Source: Entrophospora sp. SA101 (taxonomy: Eukaryota > Glomeromycota > Glomeromycetes > Entrophosporales > Entrophosporaceae). Taken from it: a DNA stretch of 64,000 nucleotides. Numbering within the stretch: the stretch's first letter is position 1; each line of letters opens with the position of its first letter. This document shows, piece after piece, positions 35,781 through 46,639 of this stretch. The translations under genes and the position numbers were made by a program. The notes beneath the pieces are model-generated. The model saw only the letters and a list, made by a program, of their open reading frames with translations, was not told the DNA's origin and did no database searches. The stretch lies in NCBI GenBank assembly GCA_958430865.1, contig CAUDNR010004445.1, positions 62,001 through 126,000 on the forward strand, in the 5' to 3' direction.

Positions 35781-35909
35781 AGATGCTGGTCGCAATTCTT
35801 GGTGATGGTTGCAACCATATTTGCAACATATAAAAATGGTTTGTGACACCTGGTTGCAACCACCTTTGGAACCACTTTGGCTTCCTTTTTTGGATTGCAA
35901 CATGGAACA
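35781..35909. repeat. relative of the TTGCAACC insertion
   Basis: About 75 per cent similar by eye to 9894-10021: both carry GATGGTTGC, CATATAAAAATG, TGGTTGCAACCACCTTT, CTTCCTTTTTTGGATTGC and CATGGAACACTAA in the same order. This establishes a dispersed family. Confidence 0.75.
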
Positions 35910-36149
35910 CTAATTGGAACAAGATATCAAATCTGAACTTATAAAATTATATGACTCTTCATCTAAATGGTAATCAAATAATAAAGCTATTTCATTGATT
36001 ATATGTAATCAAATTAATTTTCGTGAAATTATTTATTCTAGTGATATAATTAGGATTGGTGTGGTGGATTTTGAAAAAGAATATAATAGCTCTAATTTTG
36101 TCAAACTCAAAAATAAATTTACTTTAAGATCCCAAAAAACATTCTAGAG

Positions 36150-38409
36150 ATGATTAAAAATATTTCTAAAGTCAAGACACTAGAAGAATCAGAAAAACTT
36201 CTAAAAAGGATCTACAGTAGCCATTCATTATTTAGCTCAGAAATTAGATTGAGTTTGGAAGTGGCGATAAGAGCATCTGCAGAAAAAATGTAATCATATA
36301 ATAATATTCTTTCAGAGGATAAATAATACATATAACTGATTTGAATTTACTTAATAATACTTAAAAAAAATTTTAAAAGATTTAGGTATTTTAGTCTTGA
36401 TACATTTTATTGGGAAAGGAATGTATCAGAGAGTCATATAAGCCATGGAATGTTCTTAGACTTATTTGTAAATTTATTTTATGATGGAATGAAATATTTA
36501 GTAGATGACCAAAAGTATAAGAATTTTTAGAATTTAATCTTTGTTGCACATTTTCAGTTATCTAATTTTAGATTTTATATATTACAATTACATTTCAGAG
36601 AACTTTTAGCTAATAAAAGCCATTGTATCTCCTTACTTGTTGGAAAAAACTCTGTAAAGGCATTGGTTCCAGATATTAAAATACTTTTAGAAAAAGAGAT
36701 TTAGAATGTTTAGTAATAGAACATGGAAAATTTGAAGCAGTAATTGATAATGGAAAAGCATTAAGTGATAGAGGTATTGTTTACTAAAAAAATATATATT
36801 AAATAGTTTATATATTTGTTTCAAGCAATTAAAATAATTTAAAAATTTTTATTAGATAAATTATGCACTCTATTGCATGATATGCTTCATTCATATCATA
36901 AGTTATTAAAAAAAGGTGAAAACTAGTGATGTTAGCCGGCTAATAATCTGCATGCATAATTTCTAAATTTGGTAATAGATTTCTGCATTACTTTCTTGTT
37001 ATAGAAATAAAATTACCAATTTAGGTAGTAAACGGTTTAGCCGGCTAAGGATTTTTAAACGGCTAACATCACTAATTATAATAGACAAGGCATGTATAAT
37101 GTTATTATATTTTGTTTATTCTAATTATTTATTAATCAGTCTTAACTGATATTTATGCAGCTGAGTACCAAAAAAATACTTGAAATTGGTGAAAATTGGG
37201 CAGTAGATGGAATAAAATTAACATTATTGAAAATTTCCACTTGGTTACCAGAAAAGAGAGAATGTTTGACTGATTTGCTCATGAAACAAAACAATAGAAT
37301 AGGATTGGAAAAACAAATAGATTTTAATGATGCCATAAATTTAGCCAATACATGAATGATAAAATGTATTTTTCAGGTCATAGATGAGTGGTACTTATGA
37401 TATTAAAAATTTAAAATTTTGATCTTCCATAATATAATGGCAGGGTTTGACAGTACTAACAGATTTATTGCTAAAAAAGCGTAAAAAACATAAAATTAGG
37501 CCTACCACCAGCTGGTGAAAGAAATTGTGATATTCATTTTGTGATACCATTTATGGAAATTATACATATAGAAGCTGAATATCATTAGTAAGTTAATCTT
37601 TGAAAATTACTACAGTTTGTACAACGATCTTTATTAACTATGTATTTGTAGTGTTGATTTAATATCTTCTGCTTCTGTAGCATATCAAAAGAGATTTGGA
37701 AGGGTTGGACGACACAGTGATTATATTTTTGGTGTAAATTTTTAAGAAATTAGCCATTTTTGACTATTTTTATTTATGTATTTATGAGCTCTTGTTTTTT
37801 TTAGTTTAAATAATGATGATACAAAACAAGGGCGTGAATTTGGAAATGTGGAAAATTCAGGTCCTGATACAAAAGATCATTATGACAAATCCACAACAGA
37901 TTTTTTAAGAGTAATAAAAGTAGCTCATGATCAAAATTCTGCTCTTCTGCAAGTTGTAAATTTGGCAGCTGGTGGTTCAATGGATGCTAATTTACAATTA
38001 ATAGTCAACAAAATATCACTTATTGGCATTTGTATTGTAGGTTATACTATAAGGGTGTATGTTGTATTTTATCTTGGTAACGGGGTATGGATTTCAGATG
38101 AGGTAGCAATTTTCACCTTACCTAAATTTACTATAAGCAGTTTGTTAGATATAAGTAATGCTTGCAGAACATTCTTTTTGTAAAAGTGAGTTTTTTTTTT
38201 CTCTCATACATATTGTATTGCTTACAGCTAATATACTATCTTTTATTTTAGGAAGTCATTAACAATGCAAAAAAAATATTTTCAGCAGCTATTACTTATG
38301 CTTGTAATAACAGGGAACTTCGAAAAAGTGCAGTGTTAACTCTGAAACATGTAACTGATCATGATATAATTGATGAAATTCCTATACCAACAAAAAAACC
38401 TTGGGTATA
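36150..38409 (+). pseudogene. unrecognised repeated-family gene, exon fragments
   Basis: Coding-like exons follow one another on the plus strand: 36149-36290 (MIKNISKVKTLEESEKLLKR, SLEVAIRASAEK), 36600-36700 (ELLANKSHCISLLVGKNSVK), 37155-37355 (KKILEIGENWAVDGIKLTLL, STWLPEKRECLTDLL), 37650-37730 (SASVAYQKRFGRVGRHSDYI), 37806-38183 (REFGNVENSGPDTKDHYDKS, DFLRVIKVAHDQNSALLQVV) and 38250-38409 (NNAKKIFSAAITYACNNREL, ending KKPW). The RHSDYI and GREFGNVENSG strands followed by a helix resemble a PD-(D/E)XK-like fold (weak inference). Phases do not join between 37730 and 37806, and some exons contain stops, so I treat it as decayed. A 147-bp MITE interrupts it at 36926-37072. Confidence 0.4.
36926..37072. 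mobile_element. 147-bp palindromic MITE with TA duplication
   Basis: Starts GTGATGTTAGCCGGCTAA and ends with CGGCTAACATCAC; TTAGCCGGCTAA is itself palindromic and occurs near each end. TA flanks both sides (36924-36925, 37073-37074). Inner sequences TAAATTTGGTAAT and ATTACCAATTTAG also pair, so the whole element can fold into one hairpin. It lies inside the decayed gene at 36150-38409. Confidence 0.75.
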
Positions 38410-39410
38410 GAATTTTATTGTTTTGATATATATGATTATGTAACCCGTTTTCTCAATATTGAAATATTTTTCTTAATAGGTTGAGAGGCCAAGCATTAAA
38501 GAAAGAAAGTGTATGATAATTGAAAATAAATTAACCAAAAAAATTTTTTTAAAAAAAGAATATGTTAAGAATGGTTTTAAAAGAATATTTTTATTTATAT
38601 TCTATTAAAGGCATTGGTGTGTGGTTTTTGAAACAAAATTACTTCATGTATTTAAATTTGCTTATAAAAAAACAATAGAATGAATTGAAGATTTCTACAC
38701 ACAATTTCTTTTTTAACCAACTGTTTTAAGTAAAAAATGTTAATGATATTCCTTATTAAAGTTAAAGGTACTTTATAAGTAATAAATTAATAAAAACTTC
38801 ATTTGAAAATTTTAAAAACCCATTCTTATTCTTACTGATTTTGTGAGGACTTTATTTATCACTATCTTATAATCCTCTATTAGCAGCAATGGCTCTGTGC
38901 AACAACCACTTTAAAACATACTCTCTTGACGATGTTTACTCATAGTATTCTTTGTGCTCGGTTTTTCTTTTTGCTTGCGGATTTGTTAGCATTTTTTAAA
39001 GAAAAAATAAAAAGATTTATCATTATCCCAAAACAAAAAACTTATTGAGAACGGAGAATTTCCAGACATTTGCCTTAAAAATATTAAAAAAATTAACCAA
39101 AATCAAGCCTTAAAAGAGGACTTATTTACCAATTTTTGATATACAGCAAAACACTGAGTTATTTAATAAGGAAATGGATTATCAAATTTATTACTACTTC
39201 TACCTACAAAACTGAAAAGTTATCAGATTCGCATAGATTAGGGTTAATGCAGGAATTTTTTCTTGAGAAGTACTACCTTCACTCCTAATCAATTTGCTTT
39301 TTTGTTCCTTTGCTGTTACATTTTCATGAATGCATTTTTTTGGAACTAATTATAAGGGATAGTAGTAATGTGCATTTAAAACAGATAATCAATAATACAA
39401 TTGTGATGTT

Positions 39411-39472
39411 ACCCTGAAATTCTTGGTAATACCAATGTTCACTTTGCCCTGGTTTTGTTGCAGCATGCCCCA
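39411..39472 (+). repeat. dispersed ~65-bp repeat, copy B
   Basis: Carries CCCTGAAATTCTTGGTAAT, ACCAATGTTCACTTTG and TGGTTTTGTTGCAGCATGCC in order, as in copy A and copy D. Confidence 0.8.
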
Positions 39473-40548
39473 TATATAACACAAGACAAGATTGATATAT
39501 TGATATAAAAGAAAGAAAAGAAAATTCCTTTTACATATTGACGAAACCCAGATTTTGCAACATATTTAGAAATACAAAATAGTTGGTCCTTTTTTGTGTT
39601 AATATTGTCAGGACTTGATAAACACAAGTTGGACTAGCTATAAATGGATTCAGTTATCATTACAAACCAATTATTATCTGGAAATCTTGGATAAATTGTT
39701 TATGGACTAACTATCACTTGGTAGAAGTCTTTCTCTTTGAAGGATATTGGAGGACCTCCAGACTTTTGCAAGTGGAAGAGAGATGAATGAAGATACGAAG
39801 ATTACAAAAAAAAAAAATAGAGTTCCGAGAGCCATAGTTAGTTTACAAAAATAAAGTTCATGAATTAGAGATGTAAATCAAACTCATTTAGATTTTATTG
39901 AAAGAATCGAGGAATTGAATTAGATGAAAAAAGAACCAAGAAATAACCACCTTAAAGAGGAGAACGTGAAATATTATTGATAAATTGCAAAAGGCTAATG
40001 ATAAAACAGCAAACTGTTTAAAACAATCAAAAGAAGCTTCTTGATAAAACGAAGATTAATATTAGCTCTAAATTACCAGCAACAAAATGTCAACGAGAAG
40101 AAAAAAGCAAAAAAATCACAACTAGATATAAATAATAAAAACAACGAGATGCAGCATCAATGAATCAACAAAATAAGGAGATAGAGAAAAATAAAAGATT
40201 AGAACGATTATGAAAATGAACTAAAAAAAAAAAAAGAGAAGAACAAGCATTTAATAAAACATATAAAGTGAAAATAATATTCAGGGACTTCAGATAAAAT
40301 TAAAGAATTAGTAAACAAAAATTTGAACTGATAAAACAACAAAATATTATTCAAAAAGCCTGAACAACAAAGTCAAGGCCAAGTGAAGGAAGGATAAGCT
40401 CGGTACGAATTTATAGTTTTGATTGATTATTCTACTTGTACTATATAGAGGGGTGTTGAACAATTAAAACATTATGATTGTAGAACAAGAGACAAAAAAT
40501 AATTCATATGATGTCGTAGTATTATTATTGTGGTTTTAAACAATTTTC

Positions 40549-40591
40549 GATCCCTGAAATCTTTGATGTTGGTTTTGTTGCAGTCTGCTCA
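40549..40591 (+). repeat. dispersed ~65-bp repeat, copy C (deleted)
   Basis: Keeps the start GATCCCTGAAAT and the end GGTTTTGTTGCAG but lacks about 22 bp of the middle. Confidence 0.65.
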
Positions 40592-41531
40592 TATTAACAT
40601 AATGATGTATTGTGTATGATGATAGCTTTATACAACAATACAGTGATAAACCTGCTCTATAAATCTAGAGAATGTATAATCTATTTATTTAATTGTAATT
40701 ATACTCGCACTAATTCACTTAATTAACTTGATAATATTCTCATTTCAATTTATCACTCATCTTTATCTTTTTCTTTTACGACTCCAAACATAATATTATA
40801 TAGTGGATTAAGTATAAATCAACGAAGAGATTAGAATAAAAGTTGCAAATCAAGACAAAACAGATCAGACCTTGTATTTCACTCATTTTGTCCGCTTTTA
40901 ATCTCTTTCTCGCACTTTTTAATCCAAAAATTTCACCGACACCTCAAAGATCAACTTTTCTATGTACTGCAAATCAACTTTTTTCTATTACAAATCAATT
41001 TATCATCCAACAAGTCAGCTCATCAATCAACAAATAAAAATAATCAACTCGTCAATGAATAATTTCATCATCATCATCATCAAGAAGTCAACAAATAATA
41101 ATAAGTCATCCAAAAATAATAGATCGATTCATAATAACTTTTTTTTTAGTTGTTTAAAATCAACCAATCCACTTTTTTTTTCAAAGAAAACTTTTTTTAA
41201 TATATATATTGAAATGCTGATGAAATCAACCAATCAATCAGTCTTCTAATCTCAACAAATTAAGAGAATAAATATTTATATGAAAGTATATATGTATATT
41301 AATTTTTGTTGAATGACTTGCTGATAGTTTCAACATCTAGGAGTGTTCTTTTACATTATTAATTCATCCATTAATATTTCCAAATAAAATAAAAAGTTTT
41401 TCTAGCATTTTTCAAAAAAAAAATATCATAATCAATATATATATATATATAAGTATATTTTTTACAAAATAATAATAATAAGCGTTCCTTCAATAACAAT
41501 ATCATAATAGTAAAAACCTAACATCCATTAA

Positions 41532-42767
41532 TTAATATTGACGGGAATAAGGACTTGGTGAACGAGCACCAGATCTATAATTTGGACTTAATTCTCTCAC
41601 TTCGGGTGGCGAAGCTCCACGATCATCTATAAATATAACAATAAAAATAATAAGATTTTAATAATGAACTGTAATTGTTAATTGTTCAAAACATTATATA
41701 ATATACATACATGAATCATAAGGTGGACGACTAGATTTTTTTTATTTTAAATAAAAATAATGGATATTATTAATCACAAATTGTATAAATTTTATTCTCA
41801 AAAAGAAAAAAAAAATCTTACCCATGCTCTGCATAACCGGGCTTTTCTTTACGATGTTGATCTTTTCTTGACAATCCAATATCCCAATCTAACTTTAATC
41901 TACGACCTTCAATGTTAGCACCATGATATTTATCATATGCATCTTCTGCATCTTTCCTATCCTCGAATTCTACGAATGCAAACCTAAAGACCAAATCGAA
42001 TATTTATGAATAAATACAAATATTAACGATGTCAGTTGGTTAAGGTTTTCGATTACAGATAAAAAACTTTAACAATTACCCTTTATTTCTTCCAGTATAA
42101 TTATCCAATTGAACAGTTACTTTTCTCAATCGCCCGTATCTTTCAAACATATCTGCGACATCATGCTCACGAAAAGTATATGGAATATTACCAACATAAA
42201 GTGTCGTTGTATCACTTCTTTCTTTATCAGAGCCACTGATTTTTATTAGTAACAGATTGATTGATATGATGATGATAATAACAAAGATAATATTATTAAT
42301 TATTTTAATATTAATAATAATTAAATATTATTGATATAATTTCAAGATAAGTTGAATATCTACCGGTCAATTGGTTTGGTTCTTCTTGGAGGAGCTCTTC
42401 TTTCATAAGGGTATGGGTAATCTCGATATCCTCTATCGTCACGATAACTACTTCTACCATAATAACCACGACTATCACGACTATCACGATTATCACGGCT
42501 ATATCTACTATCTCTGGTATAACGATCATCCCTGTATCTATCTTCTCTTCCACTGGTGCGATTGTGTCTGGGAGATGGGCTTCTTCTTCTTTTTGGAGAC
42601 GAAGACATTTCACGATAACCAGCACTTCTTGGAGAAAGTGATTGTTCTCTTCTAGATAATTTATAGATTTTGCAAAAAAAAAAAAGGTTAAAGGAGAGAG
42701 ATACAGATAAGTAAATATAAAATAGAATAGAAAAATCTAACCTGGAAACTCCGTTTTGTTGATCCAT
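41532..42767 (-). CDS. SR-like RNA-binding protein with one RRM
   Basis: Predicted 248-aa nuclear RNA-binding protein, probably acting in splicing. Six exons on the minus strand: 42767-42742, 42651-42364, 42235-42080, 41983-41822, 41730-41711, 41626-41532; all phases agree (747 nt). Residues about 10-105 are an Arg/Ser/Asp/Tyr-rich region (SPKRRRSPSPRHNR, then repeated DSR, RYSRD and RD motifs). One RRM follows (about 115-190), with RNP2 LYVGNI at 117-122 and RNP1 KGFAFVEF at 156-163. The RRM ends RRLKLDWDIGLSRKD. The tail has SP dipeptides (GASPPEVRELSP, GARSPSPYSR). Exon 5 is only 20 nt. The domain order (RS first, then RRM) differs from classical SR proteins, so I give no ortholog name. 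Confidence 0.85.
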
Positions 42768-43890
42768 TTTTAAAGCGATAAGACTGAAGAAAATTTTTAT
42801 AAAATAATAATGTTATTGTGGAATATTTGAATTGAGGAAAATTTATTATTAAATTCGTGTAACCTACAGCCAAAATATTATAATTGGGTTAGTATTAGCT
42901 AGGGGTAAGTAAATAAGTGGGGGACCACTCAAGGGTTACACATATAGATCTTGTGAATCCAAAACTGTCACGCCTTCTAAAATTAAAAATGATGCGCATT
43001 TCATAAAGTTGAGTTCACAAGGCAAATACCTTTATGTTTTTCCGAGTTTTGTCAAATTTGTAGCAAAAATGATTTTTAGACACTATATTAAATAAATAAA
43101 AGATATATTAAACATTTTACTTCTTGTAATTGTTTGCAATTAAAATTCTACAAGTGATAATGAAATTAAAACAATTATAATAATCATAAGTAGTGAATGA
43201 ATTATGAACGGGTAAAGTAGTAATATAAGTAATACAAATAATTAAGTAATATAAATAATATAAGTAATATATACAGACCAAGCCATACATTAAAGGTTGG
43301 TCCAAACACAAAACAATTGAATAACAAACATACATACAAATATGTATGTTTAACAATCCTCAATTTAAAGTAGTTGCTCATCTACTAATAAAGTACGAAT
43401 GTGCAATTTTTATTTAATAATAATAAAATTAAATTTAAAAGGTGGGGCAAAGATTGGTCACGATGTATATACATGTGAGTAAAGTTTTTATAAACACGAG
43501 GAAATTATTTGTATTTAAAATATGTATAAAAATAAATTCTTAATAAATAAAACTAACAATCTTTGCAAAAAAAAAAAAAAGTAATATATACATAATTTTT
43601 TTTATGTTAAAGATGGCAGAATCCTTATAAAAAATAAAATAAATAGAAATTATATATAAAGTATCTTACCGGACAATAATAATAGGTAGCTTATTACTAC
43701 AAACATACGCTTCATGTGCATACTTTAATATTAAAGGTTGGTTGTAATGTAAAATTAATTTTATACACGGAGAGATATAAATAAATAAATTCAACAATCT
43801 TTTGACAAAAAAATTTTTTATATTAGTGGTATATATACAGTTCACTCTCCATACAACCAACCCTCTATTTCTATATGTAATTTGTTTGTT
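42768..43890. other. 5' region of SR gene and AT-rich repeats
   Basis: No gene. The segment about 42960-43220 is a diverged relative of about 44700-45040 (shared AAAATTAAAAATGAT, GCATTTCATAA, AAGTTGAG, ATACCTTTAT and AAATTAAAACAATT in order). CAGTTCACTCTCCATACAAC at 43838-43857 looks like a pogo-type terminal repeat without a partner. Confidence 0.4.
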
Positions 43891-44212
43891 ATAGATAGAG
43901 AGTGTTTACTAAGATGTTCGCCATAGAGAGTGTTTACTAAGATGTTCTTCATAGATAGAGAGTTTTACTAAGATGTTTGTCATAAAGAGTATTTGCTAAG
44001 ATGTTCTTCATAGATAGAGAGTTTTACTAAGATGTTTGTCATAAAGAGTATTTGCTAAGATGTTCGTCATAGAGAGTGCTTACTAAGATGTTCGTCATAG
44101 AGAGTGCTTACTAAGATATTTGTCATAGAGTGTTTACTAAAATGTTCGTCATAGAGATTTTTACTAAGATGTTCGTCATAAATAGTGTTTACTAAGATAT
44201 TCGTCATAGAGA
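43891..44212. repeat. minisatellite, ~28-bp unit, about 11 copies
   Basis: The unit is close to ATAGAGAGTGTTTACTAAGA followed by TGTTCGTC. Eleven copies are recognisable from the ACTAAGATGTTCG-like core, with point changes and small deletions (units of 24-32 bp). A two-unit higher-order pattern (GTTCTTC alternating with GTTTGTC) is seen in the middle. No coding function. The complement (CACTCTCTAT) resembles the pogo-like terminal repeat just upstream. Confidence 0.85.
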
Positions 44213-45724
44213 AAAATTATGAAAAAATGAATAGGGACAAAAGTAAAGTTTATGAACTCTACCAACTCCAAGACGCAATATTAGGTTGTTCAATCATTAT
44301 GAATCATTCAAGTCACACATCAAGGTATCTTGTTAAATCAATAAGTCATACATTATAATCGATTCATTTGTCCTATATACTTAAAAATGTTAAAAATGTT
44401 TTTTAAAATCTTCGTGGGAGGAATCTAAAAAAAAAATTTTTTATTTTATACTATTTAATGTTAATAAAGAAAACCAAGTTCTTACAAAATTAAGAACAAG
44501 AAGTTTTATATAAAAGAAAAATTATTTTTTATAACCGATCCTTTTTTAAAAAAGCTATAGAAGAGTTTCTTTACTAAAAGTTATATTAAAAGGAAGCTGA
44601 AGATTTGTCCTTTGAAAAAAATTTTAACATGTGGTATATATAAAAATTTTTTTTTACGATATGTACGTGTTTTGCGTTTTATTTATTTCTACTAATAAAT
44701 ATATTACAGTGCGTGACAGAAATTAAAAATGATATGCATTTCATAATAAAAAAGAAAACTTTTACATATAAAACTTTATAAATGAGTGTTTTAAGCAGCC
44801 GATCCACCAAAGTTGAGCTCCCAAGACTAATAATACCTTTATATTTTCTGAGATTTGTCAATTTTGAAGTAAAAATGACATTTAAGCACAAAATTATATT
44901 GAATAATATATACATTCATTTCTAGTTTTTAGTAGTAGTTGTTTGCATATAAAAATTTTAACAATAACAAAATTAAAACAATTGTAATAATTTAAAGAGA
45001 GTGCTAATGGTGAATAGATAAAAAGGTAATTAATATATATTTGTAGGGCTCATGTATATAAACCATTAAAAAAAAATTAATATATAGAAAACAATTAAAT
45101 TTTTTTTTACCTCAAAGATGATGAAAAATATTACAACTAATATATAGAAAGTCATATATAATGGTAAAGTCACATTTAATTGGAAATTAATAAGTGATTT
45201 ACTATGACTGTGCACTTCACGTGGGTTTTTTAATTTTAATATTAAAGATTGATCATGTCATGTAATAATCCTTATTCATAAAAAAAAAATATTTGAATCA
45301 TAAACAATAAACTTTTCATTCAATAAATTCTATTAAAAAAACCACAAATCATAGAAATGAATGAGAGTACTAAAATTGTTCATAAAAATGCTAAAATGAA
45401 CTAAATAAATAAATATGTACATATCTATCATGCTGTCTCCATGTTTTTGATGATCATTCATATGGGACATGCTGCAACAAAACCAGACAAAGTGAACATT
45501 GGTATTATCAGGAATTCCAGGGATCAAAATTTAGTCATTTGTAATGATATTAATGATTTATGATATTAATCTTTTTATAATGATAATATTTTTGATTATG
45601 AAAATTTATGAAAATATTCATTTGACATTTTCATTTTCACATGATCAAGAGATCAAATATGGATATTTAGTGATTTACAAAAAGTTATAGGCAAAGAATT
45701 GAAAAGATAATCAATATATACATA
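44213..45724. other. intergenic, repeat-derived
   Basis: Includes the diverged duplicate of 42960-43220 at about 44700-45040 and the minus-strand copy of the dispersed 65-bp repeat at 45465-45530. No gene seen. Confidence 0.4.
45465..45530 (-). repeat. dispersed ~65-bp repeat, copy D
   Basis: On the minus strand reads GATCCCTGGAATTCCTGATA, ACCAATGTTCACTTTGTCTG and GTTTTGTTGCAGCATGTCCC, matching copies A and B with few changes. Confidence 0.8.
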
Positions 45725-46521
45725 TGGGAGTTGGACTAGGAAAATCAACCCCTGGGGTCTCAGGACCAAAATCAAGATTTTTGATTCAATTTATTCTATT
45801 GTACAAGGACTATAAATAGTTAAAGTTTTGAGTGATGTTAGCATAATAAAACCTTGTACAATTGAGTCTTTGTTTTCGTAGTGATTTTTCTTTTAACAAA
45901 TTCGGAAATGATCATCATTTGCGCACATTTAATTTTAAAAAAAAAATTTTATTTTATGGTTCTGAACAATAAACATCCACTAACATGCTGACGAATTTTG
46001 AATACAAGTCTTCTTTCTTTTTTCTGATAACAGTTCTACTGGAAGAACCTCTGGATGATCAAGAAAACCAAAATTATTTTTTAAAAGTAAAAAAGGATTT
46101 TCAATTCCATTTGATTCTTTTAAAACATAAACTTTTACAATATCATCTTTTTTGATAATATTGTCTGATTTGAGGTGAAGGAATAAAATGATCTTTTAAA
46201 AATGAGTCAAAATCATGCCATATCCAACCCAATTCACTATTGCATCTAATTGCTTCATTACCTTTAGTTGAATTAATAACAATATTTTCAATATCACCAA
46301 CAATGTTTACAGATTGGTTTCTGTATAATGCCAAAGCTATTCATTTATTATGTAAATAGTATAGTATTACAATGATAACTAATAAAATTTTTTTTTGAAA
46401 AATTTTTGTGCACAAAAAAAAAATCTATAAATAGTAACAAATTTTATTGGTTGAATTTTGATCAATGATTACTCAAAAAAAAAAATTAGCTGAGGGGTCA
46501 ATTTTCCTAGTCCAACTCCCA
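45725..46521. mobile_element. 797-bp TA-flanked element, related to 1167-1354
   Basis: The left end reads TGGGAGTTGGACTAGGAAAA then TCAACCCCT. The complement of the right end reads TGGGAGTTGGACTAGGAAAA then TTGACCCCT. The terminal inverted repeat is about 29 bp with two mismatches. TA flanks both sides (45723-45724, 46522-46523). The interior has a minus-strand frame at 46143-46334 (IWHDFDSFLKDHFIPSPQ) that I cannot assign; no DDE core is seen. The ends share ACTAGGAAAATCAA with the small element at 1167-1354. Confidence 0.8.
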
Positions 46522-46639
46522 TATACTCATACATACACATAAAAGTAGAAGAGAATCTTAAACTTAAATTTTATTATCGAATTACTAAATTTGGAACATG
46601 GTTTTCTATTTTTTTTGATAATAAGATCAAATGATCTCT

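Larger units (their letters stand above)
38410..41531. other. gene-free, repeats and decayed coding
   Basis: The segment 39740-40360 reads like a Lys/Glu-rich coiled-coil gene ruined by stops (for example KLQKANDKTANCLKQSKEA). Two copies of the dispersed ~65-bp repeat lie at 39411 and 40549. About 40960-41240 is rich in ATCAACCAATCA-type simple repeat. No intact gene is supported. Confidence 0.4.

Noticed and set aside
43891..44212. CRISPR-like array
   Set aside because: Units are contiguous with no unique spacers; this is a minisatellite in a eukaryotic genome.
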